Assembly (NCBI GenBank): GCA_028869615.1
Contig: JAGWRQ010000118.1
Location: 1-6,609 of the forward strand
Direction: 5' to 3'
Origin: Candidatus Methylomirabilota bacterium
Lineage (GTDB): Bacteria > Methylomirabilota > Methylomirabilia > Methylomirabilales > Methylomirabilaceae
Length of the DNA: 6,609 bases
Shown piece by piece: positions 1-5,776 of the stretch. Made by a program: the position numbers and the translations under genes. Under the pieces are notes generated by a model, which saw only the letters and a list, made by a program, of their open reading frames with translations, had not been told where the DNA came from and searched no databases. The stretch's first letter is position 1. Every line of letters starts with the position of its first letter.

Positions 1-409
1 CTTCAACATCCTTCTGCTCCACAGTCTTCGCGTTCACAAAGCTCTCGCCACGATTGGTAATCAGGTAATCTTCCAACGGCATGGTGGCGCTCGACGGCTT
101 GATCGGCGGGAGGCTTTTTGTTCCAGAAATAGCATAGACATCGTCGGCGTTCACCTCTCCGGAGTTTCCATTGATCGTGCTCCAAAAGATTCGCCCTGCC
201 TGCGGCTTCCCCTGTGTGCAATCCTCGATAGGGGTTGACTCCGCGTCGGTTGCATTGGGTTTCCCTATCTCCTGAGGGGCTGCAAAGGTACAATCATCGG
301 CCACGATGAAATGACCGCCCTTGAGGTAGATAAGGTATTCGGCATCCGAGGCGGAGGATAATCCAAGGATGAGCAGAATGGCCAACGTTCCGCATTGACT
401 GATTTTCAC
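1..409 (-). CDS. Small exported protein of unknown function, 5' part (runs off the left edge)
   Basis: I do not recognise this protein. From a GTG at 409 the frame stays open for 136 codons to the window edge. The N-terminus MKISQCGTLAILLILGLSS is a typical signal peptide (basic n-region, hydrophobic core), with likely SPase I cleavage after SDA (residue 23), so the protein should be periplasmic or secreted. There is no lipobox. The mature part starts EYLIYLKGGHFIVADDC and includes GRIFWSTINGNSGEVNADDV, which looks like beta-hairpin-rich sequence. It has two cysteines, C40 and C64, which could form a disulfide. An alternative in-frame GTG at 430 has a better-spaced AAGG (437-440) but would put two aspartates in the n-region, so I prefer 409, preceded by AGGGA. 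The gene follows the pilQ stop by 43 bases with no terminator, which suggests co-transcription and perhaps a pilus-related role (inference). Confidence 0.78.
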   Translation of the reverse strand, partial: MKISQCGTLAILLILGLSSASDAEYLIYLKGGHFIVADDCTFAAPQEIGKPNATDAESTPIEDCTQGKPQAGRIFWSTINGNSGEVNADDVYAISGTKSLPPIKPSSATMPLEDYLITNRGESFVNAKTVEQKDVE

Positions 410-436
410 CGCGTCGTCCCTACACTGCACTCGGCG

Positions 437-440
437 CCTT
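437..440 (-). promoter_or_regulatory. Possible ribosome binding site for the alternative GTG start at 430
   Basis: AAGG lies six bases before the in-frame GTG at 428-430. It competes with the weaker AGGGA before the GTG at 409. This site is the only reason to consider the seven-codon longer version of the exported protein. Confidence 0.3.
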
Positions 441-452
441 CAGTTTTTCAGG

Positions 453-2876
453 CTAGAGCCGCGACTCCTGAAGGACAGAGGGCGTCAGGAAAATCAGTAA
501 CTCCTGACGCTCATCCGGTCCGATCGAACGGCGTTTGAAAAGCCAGCCCAGGATCGGGATATCGCCAAGAACCGGTGTTTGATCTGTGGTGATCGCCTCG
601 TTGGATTGAAGCAGACCACCGATGACCACAGTGGAGCCGTTCTGGATCATGATGTTGGTCGTGGCTCTGCGCGTGTTGATGGGGAATACAAATCCTCCTA
701 CGAAGTCAACCTTTGTCCCGGGAAAGGAACGCTCGGCCTCGACCTTCATCGCGACCCGGCCATCGGGTGTGATGTGGGGCTTCACTTTCAGTTTAATAAA
801 TGCATCCTGGAATTGAACAACCGTTCTCCCCGAGCTGTCGATCGTGGTAAATGGGACCTGCGTCCCCTGCTTGATTTCCGCCTCTTCGTTGTCCTGGGTT
901 GCGACCCTCGGCGATGACAGGGTTCTGATCTTCCCCTGGTTCTCAGCCGCCGAAAGCTGAGCTCCTACGAGGAATCGATTCGCGAGGCTGCCGATAGTCA
1001 TGCCGAGCGCGAATTGCGGCGACGTGACCGGAAGATTCACAGCGAGCGGTATCGGTCCGAAGAAGGGGATCCCTCCTCCGGTAGAAGTGGGACCAGTAGG
1101 AGCTGACATACCAGGAGTGAGTGTGGGGAATTGGATCGGCCCGGCTCCGCCTCCGCCAAAGACCGTTGCCCCTGTTGTACTCCCCGGTCTCGTCGGAATC
1201 CCTGTCCCGCCCCATTGAATCCCGAGGCTTTGAGAGAATTGACGGGTGGCCTCGACAATCCTCGCCTCGATCAAGACCTGCGGCGTCGGAATATCGATCT
1301 GCTTCAAAAATGTCTCGATCCGCTCCACGGCCTCGGGGAGGTCTTTCACAATGACTCGGCTCGATCGCTCATCGACGATCACGCTGCCTTCCTTCGTCTT
1401 CAGCGCAGTCAGGTGGGTTTTTAGATCGGTGGCTTTTGCGTAATTAAACGGCAGAAACTTGGTCACGAAGGGATCTTGCGGCGGCGCATCGAGCTCTTTA
1501 GCGAGGGCGGCCATCTTCAGACACACAGACTGCACATCGTTCACAATCAGGGTATTGGTCGTCGCCTCCAATTCAATGCTGCCCCGTCGCGTCTTGAGCC
1601 GCTCCAGATGCTTTTTTACGTCGGGCGCTTTGGTATGCACCAAACGTATCACCCTCGTACACGGGGGCTCTTCAGCGTAACGCCGCTCTTCTTCTTCAAC
1701 CTTCCTTCTCTCCTCCTCAACCTTCCGCTTCACTTCCTCTATTCGCGCTTGTTTGACCGCCGCCTGCTCAATATCTTTTACCCGCTCTTCCTTGCTCTTT
1801 TGGATCTCGCCCTTCGAACCCACATAGATCAAATTACCGTCTTGCTCGTAGCTGAGGCCCTTGGCCCTGAGGATCACATCCAGCGCTTGACGCCACTCGA
1901 TATTGGTCAGGCGCACGGTCACATCCCGCTCCTTCCGATCCTTCAGGCCATGGGCCGCAACGATATTCAGCCCGCTTACTTCAGAGATAAGGCGTAGCAG
2001 GTCATCAAGGTCTGCCCCCTTAAAATCCAACGACAACCGCTTAGTGGCAGCGGCGGCTTTTGGCTGTTCGGCAGACGGGGGGGCGGCCGGTTCGACGCGG
2101 CTCACAGACTTCTCGGCGCCGGGCCGCTTGGCGACGGGGGTGGCAAGAGGCTTCTGTGCAGGCTGCGGCTCCCGCTTGGGCGTCTTCTCCGGTTCGATAC
2201 GGCTCACTGCGGGGGGTTCGACAGCGCCGCCTGCGGGCTTGGCAATAGGAGCCGGAGCGGCCGGCCCAGGAGCCGGCGTAGCGGCTGGAGGCGACGGCTT
2301 CGGCGGCGCAGCCCCCGCAGACTTTGCCGCCTCCGGTTCGACGGTCTGCTCCGGTTTCGCGGGCCCCTGCGCCACCGGCGCTTGCTCGGAAGCCTCAGCG
2401 CTGACCAGAATCTGCAAGCCGTTGCGGGTTAACTCCACGCGATACGGCAGCAGGCGGTTGAGATCGAACGTCAGGCGGAGGACCGGATTGGGGGATTGCT
2501 GGAGTTGCATTGTCTCGACCCGCGCGATAGGGGAGCCGGGCGGCAGGTCAATAGGCCGGCTGATTGCGTTTCGGGCGTTGGGGAGATCGATGACGAGACT
2601 CGGCGGATCGTGCACCGCAAACGATGCGTAATCGACCAACGCCCCATCCGCCGTGACAACGATCGACACCTCGCCAGGCCCTTCCGCCAAGACCTGCACG
2701 CCGGTCACATCGACGACCCGCGCCGCGCCCGCCTGCGGCGACGGACCGACCGAGGACAGCTTCAGCGCGTGATCCGTCGGCGCCCCGGCGGTTGCGCAGG
2801 ATGTGCAAAAGAAAAAGAGGACCGCCCATATGATCCGGCGTTTTCGTGCGCTGTTGTCGGCTTTGATCGCTCTCAT
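453..2876 (-). CDS. pilQ: PilQ, type IV pilus outer-membrane secretin
   Basis: PilQ forms the gated outer-membrane ring through which the pilus exits. At 807 aa it is somewhat long for the family. Visible order: signal peptide (1 to about 32, FFFCTSCATAGA); one AMIN domain (about 54-160), which in known PilQ binds peptidoglycan; Pro/Ala-rich linker (about 162-277); N0/STN domain (about 279-354, LSLDFKGADLDDLLRLISEV); charged helix (about 356-404); two tandem N1-type domains (406-465 and 471-530); secretin core (about 533-807). The core shows TLSSPRV (652-658), QGTQVPF (670-676) and the family signature PVLGDIPILGWLFK (768-781), ending QELLIFLTPSVLQ. The barrel has a Gly/Pro-rich segment at 556-618. 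The ATG overlaps the pilP stop in ATGA and no strong Shine-Dalgarno is present, so translation is probably coupled. Mature PilQ has only two cysteines, C406 and C452. The family call is near certain. Confidence 0.97.
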   Translation of the reverse strand: MRAIKADNSARKRRIIWAVLFFFCTSCATAGAPTDHALKLSSVGPSPQAGAARVVDVTGVQVLAEGPGEVSIVVTADGALVDYASFAVHDPPSLVIDLPNARNAISRPIDLPPGSPIARVETMQLQQSPNPVLRLTFDLNRLLPYRVELTRNGLQILVSAEASEQAPVAQGPAKPEQTVEPEAAKSAGAAPPKPSPPAATPAPGPAAPAPIAKPAGGAVEPPAVSRIEPEKTPKREPQPAQKPLATPVAKRPGAEKSVSRVEPAAPPSAEQPKAAAATKRLSLDFKGADLDDLLRLISEVSGLNIVAAHGLKDRKERDVTVRLTNIEWRQALDVILRAKGLSYEQDGNLIYVGSKGEIQKSKEERVKDIEQAAVKQARIEEVKRKVEEERRKVEEEERRYAEEPPCTRVIRLVHTKAPDVKKHLERLKTRRGSIELEATTNTLIVNDVQSVCLKMAALAKELDAPPQDPFVTKFLPFNYAKATDLKTHLTALKTKEGSVIVDERSSRVIVKDLPEAVERIETFLKQIDIPTPQVLIEARIVEATRQFSQSLGIQWGGTGIPTRPGSTTGATVFGGGGAGPIQFPTLTPGMSAPTGPTSTGGGIPFFGPIPLAVNLPVTSPQFALGMTIGSLANRFLVGAQLSAAENQGKIRTLSSPRVATQDNEEAEIKQGTQVPFTTIDSSGRTVVQFQDAFIKLKVKPHITPDGRVAMKVEAERSFPGTKVDFVGGFVFPINTRRATTNIMIQNGSTVVIGGLLQSNEAITTDQTPVLGDIPILGWLFKRRSIGPDERQELLIFLTPSVLQESRL
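2087..2207 (-). repeat. Short direct repeat in the PilQ linker
   Basis: Two 19-base copies, at 2087-2105 and 2189-2207, differ at two positions and encode VSRVEP (residues 258-263) and VSRIEP (224-229). Both lie in the Pro/Ala-rich linker of PilQ, which carries further Glu-Pro motifs. The repeat suggests the linker grew by local duplication. Confidence 0.6.
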
Positions 2877-3406
2877 CTCGGTACGACCGGCGCCATATGT
2901 TTTTCTACGTAGCGGGCCAGCAGCTTGCCTTCCGCAGTCTTCGTTCGCACCTCAAATACGACACTATCCTTGGTAATCTTCACGACCTTGGCCGAATCAA
3001 CCACGTCGTGTTCCCGGATGATATACCCCATGCCCGGCGATGTGTCCGACTCGACCAACGCATAGTAAGCGTTGGCTTCCCGAACAATACCTGTCAGCTT
3101 GAGATGCACGATCGGAGGCGCTTCAGCCGCCTTGGTCCGTGGCGGACGGAACGGATCGCGACGCCCTCGCGACTGGTACACAGCGGGGGCCTCCTTCTCC
3201 TCCGCGGGCACGGCGGCGACAGGAACCGCAGGCGGGGATGGGCTCCGGACAGAGGAAGGCGCGGAGGGCGGCGAAGCCTTTCCGCAGCCCAGGGCAGTCA
3301 CCAAGATGAAGACGACCGCGCCGCCGGCAGCCGTCCTGCGCAGCAGTCTACTTTTTTTGCTCGTTTTTTTTCTCGTTTTTCGCGCCTGGAGTCTTTGGAG
3401 TCTCAC
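2873..3406 (-). CDS. pilP: PilP, type IV pilus inner-membrane lipoprotein
   Basis: PilP is the periplasmic connector that binds PilN/PilO through an extended N-terminal region and the PilQ N-domains through a C-terminal beta domain. Residues 29-41 (GAVVFILVTALGC) form a hydrophobic segment ending in a lipobox-like ALGC, so C41 is the likely lipidated residue. A Pro/Ala-rich stretch follows (44-75), then the family hallmark GRRDPFRPP (81-89) and the beta domain (about 98-168) with LKLTGIV and GYIIREHDVV. The stop overlaps the pilQ start (ATGA). The start is uncertain. In-frame GTGs exist at 3448, 3418 and 3406, all inside pilO and none with a clear Shine-Dalgarno. I chose 3406 because it gives the shortest overlap (59 bases) and 177 aa. 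It leaves a long basic n-region of about 24 residues. The family call is secure; the exact N-terminus is not. Confidence 0.92.
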   Translation of the reverse strand: MRLQRLQARKTRKKTSKKSRLLRRTAAGGAVVFILVTALGCGKASPPSAPSSVRSPSPPAVPVAAVPAEEKEAPAVYQSRGRRDPFRPPRTKAAEAPPIVHLKLTGIVREANAYYALVESDTSPGMGYIIREHDVVDSAKVVKITKDSVVFEVRTKTAEGKLLARYVEKHMAPVVPR

Positions 3407-4031
3407 CGCGCTTCGCACCCGCAGGGCCTGTGGTGGGCGCAGTCGCACCGCTTGAGCTTGAGTAGGCGTAGGTCACGACGCCGAACTCGGCCTGAATGCT
3501 GGCCTCCGCCCTGTCGCCTTTCGCTGCCGGGCGGATGGTCATATCGGCCACGTTCACAATCCGCTCCAACCGACCAAGTCGCTCAAAGAGCATCCCGAGG
3601 TCATGGTACGTTCCCACCACCTTCAGTTGCACCGGAACCTCCGTATAGAACTCTTTTGCCACCGGATTGCCGGGCTTGAACAGTGCAATATCAAGATCTG
3701 TCTCCTGACCCAGACTGGCCACCCGTTTCAGCAATAATGGGATTTCCTTTTCGGCCGGAAGCTGCAAGACCGCCTGCGACAGTCTGGCCTCCAGCAGCTT
3801 GATCTCCTGCTCCAGGCGAGGTTTTTGGTTCGCGATCTGCCTGGTCCGTTCGGCCTCCGTTCGGAGCTGCAGCAATTCAGCCTGGACCTGGCTTCGAACG
3901 GCCCACTCCGACCTGAGGAAGAATTGCCAATAGAGCGCGACCACAAGGATAACACAAACGACGCCGAGCGCAACCTTGTGCTTCAGCGGCAGGTTGGCCG
4001 TGTAGGCCGACAGATCAATGGAAGGGAGCAT
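3348..4031 (-). CDS. pilO: PilO, type IV pilus inner-membrane alignment protein
   Basis: PilO pairs with PilN in the inner membrane and passes contacts to PilP. The 227 aa show a short cytoplasmic N-terminus, one membrane helix (about 19-39, VALGVVCVILVVALYWQFFL), a periplasmic coiled coil (about 45-95), and a ferredoxin-like domain (about 95-190) with the PilO hallmarks FYTEVPVQLKVVGTYHDLG (128-146) and LGRLERIVNV (152-161). The last 35 or so residues are low-complexity: Ser/Thr/Gly/Pro, then a run of Lys, Asn, Glu and Gln, which is not part of the usual fold. Start: ATG with a strong GGAGG six bases upstream, the best ribosome site in the cluster. It sits 38 bases after the pilN stop, so PilO can initiate on its own. 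The end overlaps the pilP frame. Confidence 0.95.
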   Translation of the reverse strand: MLPSIDLSAYTANLPLKHKVALGVVCVILVVALYWQFFLRSEWAVRSQVQAELLQLRTEAERTRQIANQKPRLEQEIKLLEARLSQAVLQLPAEKEIPLLLKRVASLGQETDLDIALFKPGNPVAKEFYTEVPVQLKVVGTYHDLGMLFERLGRLERIVNVADMTIRPAAKGDRAEASIQAEFGVVTYAYSSSSGATAPTTGPAGAKRGETPKTPGAKNEKKNEQKK

Positions 4032-4037
4032 TGCGAT

Positions 4038-4042
4038 CCTCC
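4038..4042 (-). promoter_or_regulatory. Ribosome binding site of pilO
   Basis: GGAGG, within the longer AAGGGGAGGA, lies six bases before the pilO ATG. It fixes that start, and it falls at the only non-overlapping junction within pilMNOPQ. Confidence 0.8.
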
Positions 4043-4069
4043 CCTTCGGTCATGCCCAGGACAGGCGGT

Positions 4070-4612
4070 CTACCCGGACAAGATGGTCAGAATCTCGAAC
4101 CGTTCGACCGGCTTGCCTTCGTACACCTGAAGCTCGGAAAAGTTCAGCTCAACAGTGCTGACGATCGGCTTGAGTCGCTGAAGCGCCAGCATCAACTCCG
4201 CGACGTCAGCGTGCGAGGAGGCGTATCCCTGAATGACGAGCCGCCCCGATACCTTACTGACCCCGACCAGCCAGACGCCCTCAGGCAATGCCTGGTTGAT
4301 GCCGTCCAGCAGACGGACGGGACTGCTTTGGGTGGCGGCCAATCGCTGAATGAGTGTCAGCCGGTCCTGAAGCTGCTTCTTATCGGCCGTGTACTGTTCG
4401 ACCAATCGAATGGTCTGTTGGTGTCTGGCGATCTCGTTTCGCGTCGCAACGACATCCGCGCGGAGCTTCTCCACGTCCCGCCTCACCAGATACCAGTAGC
4501 CCCACATCCCACCGGCCATGAGGATCGCCGCGGCAACGATCGCCGCCTGCGGGACGTTGACGCGACCCGTTCTGCGTCGTGCCTCACGCGGCAGGAGGTT
4601 GATCTTGATCAT
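4070..4612 (-). CDS. pilN: PilN, type IV pilus inner-membrane alignment protein
   Basis: PilN connects cytoplasmic PilM to the periplasmic part of the machine. The N-terminus MIKINLLPREARRR carries the conserved INLLP peptide that, in studied homologues, inserts into a groove of PilM. Next come one membrane helix (about 21-43), a coiled coil (about 45-92) and a ferredoxin-like domain (about 98-180), with ALPEGVWLVGVSKVSGRL (108-125) and VELNFSEL (154-161) as typical strands. The length of 180 aa is normal. The ATG overlaps the pilM stop in ATGA. A GGGAG lies ten bases upstream, so initiation is probably helped by coupling with pilM. I see no oddities. Confidence 0.95.
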   Translation of the reverse strand: MIKINLLPREARRRTGRVNVPQAAIVAAAILMAGGMWGYWYLVRRDVEKLRADVVATRNEIARHQQTIRLVEQYTADKKQLQDRLTLIQRLAATQSSPVRLLDGINQALPEGVWLVGVSKVSGRLVIQGYASSHADVAELMLALQRLKPIVSTVELNFSELQVYEGKPVERFEILTILSG

Positions 4613-5679
4613 TCGGCATCGTCTCCCGGCTCGCGAAGGGCCAATCCCACAGCAACCGTCATCTGGGGCGCGATAGCAGCCAGGTATTCGGCGTCGAACT
4701 CCTTCGGGTCGGCAACAACATGGTGAAAAGGATCGGCGATCTCAACAGGGAGAGCCAGCGCGCTTGAAAGGTAGGATGCCAAATCCGGCAACAGCGCGCA
4801 CCCACCGCTCAACACCATTCGGTGGATCGTCTCGCTTTGGCTTGTCGAGTGATAAAAATCGAAGGAGCGTCGTATCTCACCGGCCAGCTCGCTATTGACC
4901 TGCTCGATCACCGGTCTGGCGTCCGCGAAGTTATGGCCATGGACCGGCTCTCCCCTCTTGATCGCCTCAGCCTCCTCGACGCTCACGCCCAGGCTTTGCT
5001 GCAGCGACTCGGTGTGTCGGTTGCCGCCCACGGAGCTGTCCCTGGTAAAGTCCGAAATCCCGCCGCGAAGGATATTGATCGTGGTGACGGCCGCTCCGAT
5101 ATTCACAAGGGCCACGACCTCGTCGGGCTGGAGCTGCGCGGAGATCGTAAAGGCGTTCTCGATGGCGAAGGCGTCCACATCAACGACGGCTGCGCTCAGC
5201 CCGGCCGTAACGATCATAGCGAGATAGTCATTGAGGGTCTCTTTTTTCACGGCGACCAGCAGCACATCCATCTCCTGTTCGCCGGGACCGGCCTCTCTCA
5301 GGATCTGGAAGTCGAGGTTGACATCCTCCATCGAATAGGGAATATGCTGCTCGGCTTCCCATGCAATCCCTTCGCGGAGTTCTGCCTTCTTCATCTGGGG
5401 GACCTTGATCTTTTTCACGATGACTGAATGGCCCGAGACGGAAAACGCCACGTCCTTGACGGTGATGTCGTGTTCCGCAAAAAGCTGTTGGATCGTGTCG
5501 CTCACCGCGGCCGCGTCCATGATGGTCCCATCTACGATCGTTTCTGGCTGAATCGGGGCCACCGCCAGCTTGGCGAGTCGGTAACTGTCTCGCGACCGCT
5601 GAAGCTGCACAATCTTGATAAAGCTGCTCCCGACATCCAGCCCGACCAGTTCCTGTTGACGCGCCATCCATGACAACAT
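4609..5679 (-). CDS. pilM: PilM, actin-like cytoplasmic type IV pilus protein
   Basis: PilM is an FtsA-like ATP-binding protein that binds the PilN N-terminus at the inner face of the membrane. The 356 aa match the family's usual size. Visible motifs are the first phosphate loop GLDVGSS (13-19), the typical PilM segment WEAEQHIPYSMEDVNLDFQI (107-126), VVDVDAFAIENAF (165-177), the second phosphate motif VALVNIGAAVTTINIL (189-204), and the adenosine motif VLSGGCALLPDL (289-300). Start: I chose the ATG at 5679 because GGGAG lies five bases upstream. The longer start at 5724 would add 15 residues unlike the family and would lie almost at the predicted transcription start. A further in-frame ATG at 5667 (MARQQ) lacks a ribosome site. 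It is the first gene of the cluster, behind its own promoter. Confidence 0.96.
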   Translation of the reverse strand: MLSWMARQQELVGLDVGSSFIKIVQLQRSRDSYRLAKLAVAPIQPETIVDGTIMDAAAVSDTIQQLFAEHDITVKDVAFSVSGHSVIVKKIKVPQMKKAELREGIAWEAEQHIPYSMEDVNLDFQILREAGPGEQEMDVLLVAVKKETLNDYLAMIVTAGLSAAVVDVDAFAIENAFTISAQLQPDEVVALVNIGAAVTTINILRGGISDFTRDSSVGGNRHTESLQQSLGVSVEEAEAIKRGEPVHGHNFADARPVIEQVNSELAGEIRRSFDFYHSTSQSETIHRMVLSGGCALLPDLASYLSSALALPVEIADPFHHVVADPKEFDAEYLAAIAPQMTVAVGLALREPGDDAE

Positions 5680-5684
5680 CGCCG

Positions 5685-5689
5685 CTCCC
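5685..5689 (-). promoter_or_regulatory. Ribosome binding site of pilM
   Basis: GGGAG lies five bases before the ATG at 5679. It decides between the three in-frame pilM starts (5724, 5679, 5667). Confidence 0.7.
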
Positions 5690-5710
5690 GGTGTGTGGCC
5701 GCAATCTGTT

Positions 5711-5720
5711 ATCGGCCGAT
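5711..5720. other. Ten-base perfect palindrome in the pilM leader
   Basis: ATCGGCCGAT is self-complementary and lies between the predicted transcription start and the pilM ribosome site. It is short enough to be chance; it could be half of a regulator site or a small leader hairpin. Confidence 0.3.
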
Positions 5721-5732
5721 GCATGTGTTGAG

Positions 5733-5761
5733 TGTGTACGATGGCAGCATGGACTTGTCAA
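5733..5761 (-). promoter_or_regulatory. Sigma70-type promoter for pilMNOPQ
   Basis: A perfect -35 box TTGACA (5761-5756) is followed by exactly 17 bases and TACACA (5738-5733), a -10 that keeps the T-A-x-A pattern of TATAAT. The predicted transcription start is near 5726, giving a leader of about 47 bases before the pilM ATG. It lies in the 97-base gap between the PilX-like gene and pilM, where a promoter for the cluster would be expected. Read-through from the upstream gene is also possible, as no terminator is visible. Confidence 0.55.
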
Positions 5762-5775
5762 GTGAAATACATGCT
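5746..5775. repeat. Nested inverted repeat over the -35 box of the pilM promoter
   Basis: Outer arms AGCATG (5775-5770) and CATGCT (5751-5746) are perfect complements. Inside them ACTTGACAAGT (5763-5753) is a 5-1-5 palindrome that contains most of the TTGACA box. The two dyads do not share a centre (six bases on one side, one on the other). No U-tract follows, so it is not a typical terminator of the upstream gene. An operator is the more natural reading, but chance is possible. Confidence 0.4.
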
Positions 5776-5776
5776 C

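Noticed and set aside
3..293. Minus-strand open frame of 96 codons near the left edge
   Set aside because: It is out of frame with the exported protein, which has a signal peptide, a sensible composition and a frame open to the edge. The shadow protein is Arg-rich with no recognisable features.
410..452. Terminator between pilQ and the exported protein
   Set aside because: No stable GC hairpin followed by a U-tract is visible in the 43 bases.
1903..2631. Plus-strand open frame of 242 codons opposite the PilQ linker
   Set aside because: Low-complexity Gly/Ala/Arg/Ser product, the mirror of the GC-rich Pro/Ala linker of pilQ; no ribosome site or domain.
3407..3448. Longer pilP start at GTG 3448
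   Set aside because: It would overlap pilO by 101 bases and add Arg-rich residues that are simply the shifted reading of the PilO tail; no Shine-Dalgarno. It is not excluded by experiment.
2897..3679. Plus-strand open frame of 260 codons opposite pilP and pilO
   Set aside because: The product is Arg/Ser-rich without domains and lies fully against two well-recognised genes.
4031..4726. Plus-strand open frame of 231 codons opposite pilN
   Set aside because: Antisense shadow of pilN and the end of pilM; no family resemblance.
4822..5427. Plus-strand open frame of 201 codons opposite pilM
   Set aside because: Antisense shadow; its Asp/His/Leu-rich product is typical of the reverse reading of a GC-rich gene.
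5680..5724. Longer pilM start at 5724
   Set aside because: It adds 15 residues unlike other PilM proteins, has no ribosome site and lies almost at the predicted transcription start. The ATG at 5679 has GGGAG at good spacing and gives the usual length.
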